From: Pseudomonas aestuarii
Lineage (GTDB): Bacteria; Pseudomonadota; Gammaproteobacteria; Pseudomonadales; Pseudomonadaceae
NCBI RefSeq assembly: GCF_027988105.1
Contig: NZ_JAQJZJ010000009.1
Location: 62,001 to 126,000, forward strand
Direction of reading: 5' to 3'
Length of the DNA stretch: 64,000 nucleotides
Part shown: positions 16,112 to 25,525 of the stretch, piece by piece
Layout of the letters: every line of letters starts with the position of its first letter
Numbering within the stretch: position 1 is the first letter of the stretch
Made by a program: the position numbers and the translations under genes
Notes under the pieces: generated by a model
What the model was told of the DNA's origin: nothing
The model's database searches: none
The model's input: only the letters and a program-made list of their open reading frames with translations

Positions 16112-16783
16112 TCAGTCCAGTAGCTGCAGGGCTTCGGCGCTGCATTGTTGAATGCGCGCCCAGTCGCCGTTCTTGACCCACTGGCTGTCGAACATCCAGG
16201 TGCCACCGACGCACATCACGTTGGCCAGCGCCATGTAGCGCTGCAGGTTGCCGGGGTTGATACCGCCGGTGGGGCAGAACCGTACATCGCCGAAGGGACC
16301 ACCGAGGGCCTTGAGCGCCGCGGTGCCGCCGCAGACTTCCGCGGGGAACAGCTTGAAGCGGCGGTAGCCGAGGGCGTAGCCGAGCATGATGTCCGAGGCG
16401 CTGCTGGTGCCGGGCAACAGTGGCACCGGGCTGTCCAGACTGGCCTTGAGCAGTTCGGCGGTCGAGCCGGGGGTGACGATGAACTGCGCCCCGGCTTCCT
16501 CGGCGGCGGCGAGCATCTGCAGGTCGAGCACGGTGCCCGCGCCGACGCAGAGTTCGGGCCGCTGCTCGCGCAGCAGGCGAATGGCGGTCAGGCCATGCAC
16601 CGAACGCAAGGTGATCTCCAGCACCGTCAGGCCACCGGCCGCCAGGGCATCGGCCAATGGCAGGATGTCCGCCTCGCGGGCGATGGTGATCACCGGCATG
16701 ATCCGCGCACGGACACAGAGGCTGTCGATCTGGGCGATTTTCTCGGCCATGCGGGCGTGCTGGCTGTTGTCGTTGGTCGTCAT
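16112..16783 (-). CDS. eda: 2-dehydro-3-deoxy-phosphogluconate aldolase
   Basis: Eda splits 2-keto-3-deoxy-6-phosphogluconate into pyruvate and glyceraldehyde 3-phosphate, the last step of the Entner-Doudoroff pathway. The 223-residue protein shows RIMPVITI near the N-terminus, VLEITLRS, GAGTVLD, IVTPG and the Schiff-base lysine in RRFKLFPAE, followed by FCPTGGI. ATG 16783 is preferred because AAGGA lies nine bases upstream; an in-frame start at 16825 would add an unlikely tail. It is the last gene of zwf-pgl-eda, 19 bases after pgl, and is expected to be under HexR control with zwf. Confidence 0.95.
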   Translation of the reverse strand: MTTNDNSQHARMAEKIAQIDSLCVRARIMPVITIAREADILPLADALAAGGLTVLEITLRSVHGLTAIRLLREQRPELCVGAGTVLDLQMLAAAEEAGAQFIVTPGSTAELLKASLDSPVPLLPGTSSASDIMLGYALGYRRFKLFPAEVCGGTAALKALGGPFGDVRFCPTGGINPGNLQRYMALANVMCVGGTWMFDSQWVKNGDWARIQQCSAEALQLLD

Positions 16784-16802
16784 AGCGTCAGGTCCTTCGG
16801 CC

Positions 16803-17502
16803 CTAGGGGCACCAGTAAATCTCAAGGGGAGAATGCAATAGCGCGCGCACCGGCATGCTCGCCACCTCGCCCACAGCCAAGGCTGCGCTCAGGGTCTCGA
16901 GTTTGCCTTGCCCCTGCAGGGCCAGCAGGGGCAAGCGTGCGCAAGTCAGTAGCGGCAAGGTCATGCTCAGGCGCTGATGCGGCACGCTGGGCGCCAGCAT
17001 CGGCAGGCAGCGGCGCGGGCAGTCGGCCTGCAAGGCGTCGTGCAGATTCGGGCTGTTGGGAAACAGCGAAGCGGTATGGCCGTCATCGCCCATGCCCAGC
17101 ACCAGCACATCGATCGGCGGCAACTCGGCCAAAGCCTGGTCGGCTTTCAGCGCGGCGTCTTCGAGGCTTGCACTCGCTTGATACAAGCCGATGAAACGCG
17201 CCGCCGCGGCCGGACCACGGAGCAGATGGCGACGCACCAGGCCTTCGTTGCTGTCAGGGTGGGCGACCGGCACCCAGCGCTCGTCGGCCAGGCTGATCAC
17301 CACCTGCGCCCAGTCCAGCGGCTGCTGCGCCAGCTGTTCGAAGAACGCCACCGGACTGCGCCCACCGGAGACCACCAGGGTCGCCTGGCCCTGGGTTTCG
17401 ATCGCCACGCGCAGCGCCTCGGCGACCGCCCGGGCCAGGGCCTTGGCCAGCTGCGCCGGACTGCTCAGGCTGCGCGCCAGCACGCCCAGGGGTAAATCGA
17501 GA

Positions 17503-17516
<14 letters not shown>
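16803..17516 (-). CDS. pgl: 6-phosphogluconolactonase
   Basis: Pgl hydrolyses 6-phosphogluconolactone to 6-phosphogluconate. The 237-residue protein has the NagB/Pgl-type signature: LVVSGGRSP near the N-terminus, ISLADERWVPVAHPDSNEGLVRRHLL and VLGMGDDGHTASLFPNSP. It overlaps the 3' end of zwf by 14 bases and precedes eda, so the three ED-entry enzymes are made together. The length is normal for the DevB-type family. Confidence 0.95.
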
Positions 17517-18972
<1,456 letters not shown>

Positions 18973-19039
18973 GATGTTGGTTCTTTTATCAAGTTAAGCT
19001 AGAAATACCCTGTCGACCCGATTTTATCAAGGCCATATG

Positions 19040-19054
19040 TTGTAATAAAAACAA
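19040..19054. promoter_or_regulatory. HexR operator between zwf and hexR
   Basis: TTGT-AATAAAA-ACAA fits the known HexR consensus TTGT-N7/8-ACAA, extended by one base on each side (GTTGT...ACAAC). It lies in the divergent zwf/hexR promoter region. HexR would repress zwf-pgl-eda here, released by 2-keto-3-deoxy-6-phosphogluconate, as established in P. putida and P. aeruginosa. Confidence 0.8.
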
Positions 19055-19143
19055 CATTTTGCTAAAAAACACTTGCCAGTGGTAGCCCCCTGGCTCCATC
19101 AGTACGATAGGCCGGCAATTTCAGCCCTGGCTAAGGAATGACA

Positions 19144-20013
19144 ATGGACCGCGTGCGCAACCTTCTGGAACAGATCCAGGGTCGACTCGACAGCCTGAAC
19201 AAGGCCGAACGCAAAGTCGCCGAGGTGATTCTGCGCAACCCGCAGCAAGCCACCCGCCTGAGTATCGCCGCCTTGGCGCAAGCCGCCCTGGTCAGCGAAC
19301 CGACGGTCAACCGCTTCTGCCGCTCGTTCGGCGTCAGCGGCTATCCCGAGCTGAAGATGCAGCTGGCGCAGAGCCTGGCCAGCGGCGCCGCCTATGTCAG
19401 CCGCGCGGTGGAAGCCGACGACGCCCCCGAGGCCTATACCCGCAAGATCTTCGGCAGTGCCATTGCGTCATTGGACAGCGCCTGTCAGGCCATAGATCCG
19501 CAGTTGATCAGCCGCGCGGTCGACCTGCTGATCCAGGCCCGGCAGATCCACTTCTTCGGCCTTGGCGCCTCGGCGCCGGTGGCCCTGGATGCGCAGCACA
19601 AATTCTTCCGCTTCAACCTGGCGGTGTCGGCCCACGCCGATGTACTGATGCAACGCATGCTGGCCTCGGTGGCGCACACCGGCGACCTGTTCGTGATCAT
19701 CTCCTACACCGGGCGCACCCGCGAGCTGGTGGAGGTGGCACGCCTGGCCCGGGAAAACGGTGCCTCGGTGCTCGGCCTGACCGCCGCCGACTCACCACTG
19801 GCCAAGGCCAGCACCCTGAGCCTGAACATCCCGCTGCCGGAAGACACCGACATCTACATGCCGATGACCTCGCGGATCATCCAGCTCACCGTGCTCGACG
19901 TTTTGGCCACCGGCATGACCCTGCGCCGCGGCGTGGACTTCCAGCCGCACCTGCGCAAGATCAAGGAGAGCCTCAACGCCAGTCGCTACCCGCTGGACGA
20001 GGAACCGAGCTGA
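19144..20013 (+). CDS. hexR: HexR, RpiR-family repressor of glucose catabolism
   Basis: HexR represses zwf, edd and gap, and is released by KDPG. The 289-residue protein has an N-terminal RpiR-type helix-turn-helix (LNKAERKVAEVIL, then LSIAALAQAALVSEPTVNRFCRSFGVSGYPELK) and a C-terminal SIS sugar-phosphate domain (IHFFGLGASAPVALDAQHKF and FVIISYTGRTREL). The start at ATG 19144 was chosen over ATG 19138 because AAGGA then sits six bases upstream and the product begins MDRVRNLLEQ like known HexR. It is divergent from zwf, with one operator between them and two more at edd and gap. Confidence 0.95.
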   Translation: MDRVRNLLEQIQGRLDSLNKAERKVAEVILRNPQQATRLSIAALAQAALVSEPTVNRFCRSFGVSGYPELKMQLAQSLASGAAYVSRAVEADDAPEAYTRKIFGSAIASLDSACQAIDPQLISRAVDLLIQARQIHFFGLGASAPVALDAQHKFFRFNLAVSAHADVLMQRMLASVAHTGDLFVIISYTGRTRELVEVARLARENGASVLGLTAADSPLAKASTLSLNIPLPEDTDIYMPMTSRIIQLTVLDVLATGMTLRRGVDFQPHLRKIKESLNASRYPLDEEPS

Positions 20014-20031
20014 GCAACCTGCAAGCCACGC

Positions 20032-20937
20032 CTACGCCAACCGTGCCTGCAACTGCAGCACGGCCTCCTCGCCCGGCTTGAGGATCAGGCTGTCGGCGCC
20101 GCAACTGGCGGCTTCGACGCAGACAAAACCCAGCGCCTCGCGCCAACTCACATCGGTCAAGGGCCGGCTGCCGGGATGCCAGACCACACTGTTGGCGCCG
20201 CCGCGGGTGTCGACCAGCAGGCGTCGCTGCCAGGCCAGATCCTGCACCTGGACGAGCGCGCCGCGGCGAAAGATGCGGTGACAGCCATCCTCGATGCGCA
20301 GCTCGCCCTGCTGCCGGCACTCGGCACGCGCCAGCAAGTCCCGACCGGCGGCGCCATCCAGGCCGAGCAGCGCCACCCGCGCGACATCGCTGACGCGCCA
20401 ATAGGCGTGCAAGGCCTGACTGAGCTGACAGGCCTCGCTGTCTTGATGAGACGTACGCAGGCGCAGCTTCATCTGCTCACCCAACTCGACCTCCAGGGTC
20501 ACCGTCCAGTCGCATAGCTGCAGCTGCCAGGTCAGATACACACCCTGCTCGTCCAGCTCGCTGCCGAGCAAGTGCCAGTCGCTCAGCCGCGCCCAGCCGT
20601 GGGACGGCCAGCCACTCTCGCTGGGATGCCGACCGAACCAGGGCCAGCACACCGGTACGCCACCGCGAATCGCCCCGCCACGCGGCCAATGACTGGCGCA
20701 CCACAACCAGGGGTGCTGCCCGCGCGGCTGGAAATGCAGCAACTGACCGCCCTGGCGACTGAATATGGCCTGAAAACGTGGATGCTCGATCAGCAGCAAC
20801 TCGCGCTCCTGGTGGGTCACCCAGCGCAAGGCTGGCCCGGCAGACGACAGAAACAACCCGGCCAGGGGATGCTCTGCAGCAGCCCCCGGCCGGGTTGTCG
20901 CCACGCCGGACCAACGCCGCGGCCTAGCCGGCAGCAT
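20032..20937 (-). CDS. D-hexose-6-phosphate mutarotase (YeaD-like)
   Basis: This aldose-1-epimerase-like enzyme interconverts alpha and beta anomers of glucose 6-phosphate, feeding Zwf with the beta form. The 301-residue protein carries RGGVPVCWPWFG, the conserved SHGWARLSDW (active-site His), SQALHAYWRVSDV and a late EALGFVCVEAAS with the likely catalytic Glu. It lies 21 bases after the porin gene, at the position of PA3185 in P. aeruginosa. The first 15 residues are poorly conserved, and an internal GTG could be the true start. Confidence 0.85.
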   Translation of the reverse strand: MLPARPRRWSGVATTRPGAAAEHPLAGLFLSSAGPALRWVTHQERELLLIEHPRFQAIFSRQGGQLLHFQPRGQHPWLWCASHWPRGGAIRGGVPVCWPWFGRHPSESGWPSHGWARLSDWHLLGSELDEQGVYLTWQLQLCDWTVTLEVELGEQMKLRLRTSHQDSEACQLSQALHAYWRVSDVARVALLGLDGAAGRDLLARAECRQQGELRIEDGCHRIFRRGALVQVQDLAWQRRLLVDTRGGANSVVWHPGSRPLTDVSWREALGFVCVEAASCGADSLILKPGEEAVLQLQARLA

Positions 20938-20958
20938 CGACCCGCTCGCAATGGGCGA

Positions 20959-22227
20959 TCACCACCAGTATTCGACCTGCACGCCGAAGTTGGAGCCGTG
21001 CCGCGCGGTGTCGAAGGCGCCGCTGTCGGACAGCGCCGAGCCCGCCGCCAATGTGCTGGCCGCACGCTGCGCCGCGGCGTTCCAGCTGGCATAGGTGTAG
21101 TACAGGCGGATTTCCGGACGCGCCCAGAACTCGGGGCCGGCTGGCGACCAGGTTGGCGCCACGGTGAACTTGTTCAGCTTGCGCGTACCATCGGCGGCCT
21201 CGACCTGATCGTGACCGACCTCGCCAACCAGCTTGAACTGCTCGGTGAAGGCGTAGCTGGTACGGGCGCCGACCGACAGCCAGTCCTGCTCATCCTCGTT
21301 ATTCGCGCGCTTGTCCTTCTGGTAGACGAACTGCGCCTGGCCACCCCAGCGCGGTGTGGCCTGCCAGTCGAAGAACTCCACCAGCCGGTAACGCTTGGCG
21401 CTGCTGTCCAGGCCGACATCGCCAGTAGAGCCCAGGGCGGTGCCGGGACCGGGGCCGTACTGCAGGGCCAGGGTGTTCTTGCCGCCGAGGCCGAGAAAGT
21501 CCGTCTGCTTGTGCTGGGCGGTCAGCGACCAGCCGCTGTTGGCGCCTTCGATATGGCGCGGCTTGGCGATGTAACTCAGGCCGAACTCCAGCTCGCCGCC
21601 CGGGTTGGTCTGGAAGCCGGCGACGTTGAAGTCGTGACGGTTGATGTATTCCTTCTGGAACACGCTGTCCTTGCGCGAGAAGGCGTAGCTGTACTTCAGC
21701 CCGCCCAGCTCGTAGTCCTCGATGCCGGCGCCGGTGGCGCTCTGGTTCCAGTAGAAGAAATCGGAGATATGGATGTCGTTACGCTTGTAGAAGCGCCGTC
21801 CGGCCCACAGCGAGCCGCCATTGAGCGCCGGCACCTTGCTCCATTCGGCGTATGCCTGATTGATCCGGGAAAAACCATGTTCACCGGTGAACTCCGGGCT
21901 ATGGCCATACTCGTTGAACAGTTGCGCCATGCCTTCGACGCTGAGCACCGAGCCGTCGTCCAGGGTCAGCAGATCCTGGCGCAGGTCCAGCTCCGAGTAC
22001 TGCTCGCACTCGTTGCCCAGGCGGTATTTCGATTGGGCGCCGGGCAACTGGAAGCAGGACTGGCTGCCGCCGTTCTCCGTACTCCCCGCGCCGCTGCGCA
22101 CATAGCCGGTGAACTCCAGGGCCTGGGCCTGGGGCATGGCCAGACCGAGGGCCAACGCGACCAGGTAGGGGGCGCGGCGCGCACCACTGGGGCGAGGGGC
22201 TACGACAGGGTTGAGACTGATCTTCAT
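20959..22227 (-). CDS. LamB-type carbohydrate porin of the glucose uptake operon
   Basis: This 422-residue outer-membrane porin probably lets glucose through for the gts transporter. After a signal peptide (ending PQAQALEF) the protein has maltoporin-like features: EFTGYVRSGAG at the mature N-terminus, an early Cys pair (SCFQ and NECEQ), LWAGRRFYKRNDIHISDFFYW, EFWARPEIRLYYTYASW and a C-terminal VQVEYWW ending in aromatics. I place it in the LamB rather than the OprB family, although the equivalent P. aeruginosa gene is called oprB. An A-rich Crc/Hfq-type motif precedes the ribosome site. It follows gtsD after a 181-base gap with a strong hairpin. Confidence 0.85.
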   Translation of the reverse strand: MKISLNPVVAPRPSGARRAPYLVALALGLAMPQAQALEFTGYVRSGAGSTENGGSQSCFQLPGAQSKYRLGNECEQYSELDLRQDLLTLDDGSVLSVEGMAQLFNEYGHSPEFTGEHGFSRINQAYAEWSKVPALNGGSLWAGRRFYKRNDIHISDFFYWNQSATGAGIEDYELGGLKYSYAFSRKDSVFQKEYINRHDFNVAGFQTNPGGELEFGLSYIAKPRHIEGANSGWSLTAQHKQTDFLGLGGKNTLALQYGPGPGTALGSTGDVGLDSSAKRYRLVEFFDWQATPRWGGQAQFVYQKDKRANNEDEQDWLSVGARTSYAFTEQFKLVGEVGHDQVEAADGTRKLNKFTVAPTWSPAGPEFWARPEIRLYYTYASWNAAAQRAASTLAAGSALSDSGAFDTARHGSNFGVQVEYWW

Positions 22228-22238
22228 GGCTGCTCCTG

Positions 22239-22250
22239 ATTGTTTTTATT
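22239..22250 (-). promoter_or_regulatory. Crc/Hfq-type A-rich motif before the porin gene
   Basis: The leader reads AATAAAAACAAT just upstream of the AGGAG ribosome site, matching the AANAANAA motif bound by Hfq-Crc in pseudomonads. This suggests translational repression of glucose uptake when preferred substrates are present. Confidence 0.5.
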
Positions 22251-22293
22251 GTGTGAAGTGCTGCGGTTACCGCCGAGGCGGGGGATTCGCTGA

Positions 22294-22312
22294 GGGTGCG
22301 CCGCGCGCACCC
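22294..22312 (-). terminator. Strong hairpin between gtsD and the porin gene
   Basis: GGGTGCGC-CGC-GCGCACCC is a perfect eight-pair stem with a three-base loop in the gap after gtsD. No T-run follows, so it may be an RNA-processing or stability hairpin, or a leaky terminator that separates porin from transporter expression. Confidence 0.4.
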
Positions 22313-22408
22313 AGGGGTGCCCCCGGAATGACCCGGAGCCACGCTTGGCTTGCATGAGAATTGCCGATTGCCTTGCCCGACCGCCGCAGCGGCCCTGGCA
22401 GCGGCGCG

Positions 22409-23560
22409 CTAACCGGTCATGAATTGGGCGACCTTGTGCTCGAGCGGTTGCGCCTTGCCCGGCAGCAGGCGCTCGCCGCTCTGAGCGTCGAACAGCAGTA
22501 CCTTGCTCGGGTCGAACTGCAGCTCCAGGGTTTGCCCCACCTGCGGCGCATCGTCCGGGGCCATGCGGCAGCAGACCTTGGTCTGGTTGAGCTCGACGAA
22601 CACCAGGGTGTCCGGCCCGGTGGGCTCGACGACTTCGACTTCGGCGCGTATCGACGACTGATTGCGGCTCTCGGCCGTGGCCAGGAGGATCTGCTCGGGA
22701 CGAATACCGAGGATCACCTCGCGATCCTCGAAGCCCGCCTCCATCACCCCCAGCGGCAGCTCGCAACGCGCCTGCCCGCTGTCCAACAGGGCGAAGAGTT
22801 GGCCGTCGCGGCGCTGCAGGCGCAGGGGAATGAAATTCATCGGCGGCGAGCCGATGAAGCTGGCGACGAACAGGTTGGCCGGGTCGTTATAGATCTGCCT
22901 CGGAGTGCCGAACTGCTGGATGATGCCGTCCTTCATCACCGCCACCTTGTCGCCCAGGGTCATGGCCTCGATCTGGTCGTGGGTGACGTAGACCGTGGTG
23001 GTCTTCAGGCGCTGGTGCATCAGCTTGATCTCGGTGCGCATCTCCACCCGCAGCTTGGCGTCGAGGTTCGACAGCGGCTCGTCGAACAGGTAGATCTTCG
23101 GCCGTCGCGCCAGCGCCCGGCCCATGGCCACGCGCTGCTGCTGGCCGCCGGAGAGCTGGCCGGGCTTGCGCCCCAGCAGGTGTTCGATCTGCAGCAGCTT
23201 GGCCACCCGCGCGACTTCCGCCTCGATCTCGGCCGGGGCCATCTTGCGCATCTTCAGGCCGAAGGCGATGTTGCCGTGCACGGTCATGGTCGGGTACAGC
23301 GCATAGGACTGAAAGACCATGGCGATGTCGCGGTCCTTGGGGCTCATGCCGCTGATGTCCTGGTCGTCGACCAGGATCGCCCCGCCGCTGATGTCCTCCA
23401 GGCCGGCGATGCAGTTCATCAGGGTGGATTTGCCGCAACCGGAAGGACCGACCAGGATCAGGAACTCGCCGGAATCGATCGAGATCTCGATGTTTTTCAG
23501 GGTATCCGGCAGGCCACTGCCGTAGGACTTGTTGACGTTACGCAGTTCGAGGGTTGCCAT
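22409..23560 (-). CDS. gtsD: Glucose ABC transporter ATP-binding protein (GtsD)
   Basis: This is a MalK/UgpC-type ATPase of 383 residues driving sugar import. It has Walker A GPSGCGKSTLMN, the signature LSGGQQQRVAMGRAL, Walker B YLFDEPLSNLDAKLR and the switch His in VYVTHDQ. A C-terminal regulatory TOBE region follows, with VILGIRPEQILLA and AEVEVVEPTGPDTLVFVEL. The ATG at 23560 starts MATLELRNVNKSYG, as usual for the family, and GAGG precedes it. AACAACAA lies between the ribosome site and the start, a candidate Crc/Hfq site. It is ten bases from gtsC. Confidence 0.93.
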   Translation of the reverse strand: MATLELRNVNKSYGSGLPDTLKNIEISIDSGEFLILVGPSGCGKSTLMNCIAGLEDISGGAILVDDQDISGMSPKDRDIAMVFQSYALYPTMTVHGNIAFGLKMRKMAPAEIEAEVARVAKLLQIEHLLGRKPGQLSGGQQQRVAMGRALARRPKIYLFDEPLSNLDAKLRVEMRTEIKLMHQRLKTTTVYVTHDQIEAMTLGDKVAVMKDGIIQQFGTPRQIYNDPANLFVASFIGSPPMNFIPLRLQRRDGQLFALLDSGQARCELPLGVMEAGFEDREVILGIRPEQILLATAESRNQSSIRAEVEVVEPTGPDTLVFVELNQTKVCCRMAPDDAPQVGQTLELQFDPSKVLLFDAQSGERLLPGKAQPLEHKVAQFMTG

Positions 23561-23570
23561 TGTTGTTACC

Positions 23571-24407
23571 TCAACCTTTGACGGCGCCGGCTGTGAGCCC
23601 ACGCAGGAAATATTTGCCGGCCAGTACGTAGACCACCAGGGTCGGCAGCCCGGCGATCATCGCCGCGGCCATGTCGACGTTGTATTCCTTGGCCCCGGTG
23701 CTGGTGTTGACCAGGTTGTTCAGGGCCACGGTGATCGGCTGGGTATCGCCGCTGGCGAACACCACGCCGAACAGGAAGTCGTTCCAGATCTGGGTGAACT
23801 GCCAGATCAGGCAGACCATGATGATCGGGGTCGACATGGGCAGCAGGATGCGCCCGAAGATGGTGAAGAAGCCCGCGCCATCCAGGCGCGCCGCCCGCAC
23901 CAGGGCATCCGGAATGCTCACGTAGTAATTACGAAAGAACAGCGTGGTGAAGGCCATGCCGTAGACCACATGGATCAGCACCAGACCGCCGGTGGTGTTG
24001 GCTAGGCCGAGCTGGCCGAGGGTGAAGGACGCCGGCAGCAGCACCACCTGGAACGGCAGGAAACAGCCGAACAGCAGCAGACCGAAGAACAGCTGCGAAC
24101 CGCGGAAACGCCACATGGCCAGCACATAACCGTTCAACGCGCCGATCACGGTGGAGATCAGCACCGCCGGAATGGTGATTTTCACCGAGTTCCAGAAGTA
24201 GCCGCCGACCCCGTCCCAGGCCTTCAGCCAGCCGATGGCGGTGAACACCTCGGGCCAGGACAGCAGGTTGCCGGTGCGGATGTCTTCCGGGCTCTTGAAG
24301 CTGGTCAACAGCATGACCACCAGCGGGATCAGGTAGACCGCGCAGGCGGCCAACAGGGTGGCGTAGATCGCCACGCGGCTCAGGCTGAGCGAGGAACGGC
24401 TAGTCAT
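23571..24407 (-). CDS. gtsC: Glucose ABC transporter permease (GtsC)
   Basis: This is a 278-residue MalG-type inner-membrane permease with about six hydrophobic segments. The first segment is YATLLAACAVYLIPLVVMLL, and the EAA loop reads ALVRAARLDGAGFFTIFGRILLPMSTPI, which docks on GtsD. The ATG at 24407 overlaps the 3' end of gtsB by eight bases. The family-typical C-terminus GKYFLRGLTAGAVKG is intact. Confidence 0.93.
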   Translation of the reverse strand: MTSRSSLSLSRVAIYATLLAACAVYLIPLVVMLLTSFKSPEDIRTGNLLSWPEVFTAIGWLKAWDGVGGYFWNSVKITIPAVLISTVIGALNGYVLAMWRFRGSQLFFGLLLFGCFLPFQVVLLPASFTLGQLGLANTTGGLVLIHVVYGMAFTTLFFRNYYVSIPDALVRAARLDGAGFFTIFGRILLPMSTPIIMVCLIWQFTQIWNDFLFGVVFASGDTQPITVALNNLVNTSTGAKEYNVDMAAAMIAGLPTLVVYVLAGKYFLRGLTAGAVKG

Positions 24408-25308
24408 GGCGCTTGCCTCGCAGCTCGGAGTACAGGTAGGGCACCAGGATCGCCAGCACCGCGCCGAGCATGAGGATCGCACTGGCGGCGCCGAGGCCCA
24501 TCTGGCCGCGGGTGAAGGTGTGGGCATACATGAACATCGCCGGCAGATCGGAGGCGTAGCCGGGGCCGCCGGCGGTCATCGAGGCAACCAGGTCGAAGCT
24601 CTTGATGGCGATATGCGAGAGGATCATCAGCGCGCTGAAGAACACCGGACCCAGGCTCGGCAGGACGATGCGCAGGTAGATGTTCGGCAGGCTGGCGCCA
24701 TCGACCTGGGCGGCGCGAATGATCGACTGATCGACCCCGCGCAGGCCGGCGAGGAACAGCGCCATGACGAAGCCCGAGGACTGCCAGACCGCGGCGATCA
24801 CCAGGCAGTACACCACCCGATGCGGGTCCACCAGCCAGTCGAAACGAAAGCCTTCCCAGCCCCAGTCGCGGAGCATCTTGTCGATGCCCAGGCCGGGGTT
24901 GAGCAGCCATTTCCAGGCGGTGCCGGTGACGATCATCGACAACGCCATGGGGTAGAGAAATATGGTGCGGATAAAGCCTTCGCGGCGAATGCGCTGATCC
25001 AGCAGCACCGCCAGCATCACCCCGAGCACCAGGCTGATGCCGATGAACAGGCCGCCGAAGAGCAGCAGGTTCTGGCTCGCCACCCACCAGCGGTCGTTGC
25101 CCCACAAGCGCGCATACTGCTGCAGGCCAACCCAGGAATAGCTGGGCATGAAACGCGAACTGGTGAACGACAGGGCAAAGGTCCAGAGGATGTAGCCGTA
25201 GAAACCGACCAGGATGATCAGCATGCTCGGCGCCAACACCAGCTTGGGCAGCCAGCGTTGCAGCGCATCCAGCGGTGAGGCCTTGGTGAAAACCGCGATT
25301 GAACTCAT
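24400..25308 (-). CDS. gtsB: Glucose ABC transporter permease (GtsB)
   Basis: This is a 302-residue MalF-type permease. Hydrophobic helices include LAPSMLIILVGFYGYILWTFAL and LLLFGGLFIGISLVLGVMLAVLL, and the EAA loop reads SIIRAAQVDGASLPNIYLRIVLPSLGPV. ATG 25308 was chosen because GGAG lies eight bases upstream and a normal MalF N-terminus follows. The reading frame extends 120 bases further upstream into a REP repeat region, which is not likely to be coding. It is separated from gtsA by 217 bases holding an inverted REP pair. Confidence 0.92.
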   Translation of the reverse strand: MSSIAVFTKASPLDALQRWLPKLVLAPSMLIILVGFYGYILWTFALSFTSSRFMPSYSWVGLQQYARLWGNDRWWVASQNLLLFGGLFIGISLVLGVMLAVLLDQRIRREGFIRTIFLYPMALSMIVTGTAWKWLLNPGLGIDKMLRDWGWEGFRFDWLVDPHRVVYCLVIAAVWQSSGFVMALFLAGLRGVDQSIIRAAQVDGASLPNIYLRIVLPSLGPVFFSALMILSHIAIKSFDLVASMTAGGPGYASDLPAMFMYAHTFTRGQMGLGAASAILMLGAVLAILVPYLYSELRGKRHD

Positions 25309-25329
25309 GGGTGACTCCATTGTGTTGCG

Positions 25330-25479
25330 GCCCGTAGGGCGGGTGAAACCCGCATTTCGCCGACCAGGGGTTATGCGAATTTCCTGGAATGCGGCGCGGC
25401 CGATCCCGCGAAGCGCGCCAACAGGCATGCACCGGGGACATCGGGTTGATAAGCGGCGGGTTGCACCCGCCCTACGGGC
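25330..25479. repeat. Inverted REP pair (REPIN-like) between gtsA and gtsB
   Basis: Two 24-base arms, 25330-25353 and 25456-25479, are inverted copies with one mismatch (core GTAGGGCGGGTG). They enclose about 100 bases. This is the layout of Pseudomonas REP doublets. It sits between the binding-protein gene and the permease gene, where such hairpins can protect the upstream mRNA. Confidence 0.75.
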
Positions 25480-25495
25480 TAACCGCCCTGGGAAC

Positions 25496-25515
25496 GCCGC
25501 CGGCGCGCCGGCGGC
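25496..25515 (-). repeat. Perfect 20-base palindrome just after gtsA
   Basis: GCCGCCGGCG followed by its reverse complement CGCCGGCGGC lies ten bases beyond the gtsA stop codon. In RNA it would form a very stable hairpin at the 3' end of the gtsA message. No T-run follows. Confidence 0.55.
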
Positions 25516-25525
25516 CTGGGCTGAC

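Noticed and set aside
20572..22239. A 555-codon plus-strand frame
   Set aside because: Antisense to the mutarotase and porin genes; its protein has no recognisable motif.
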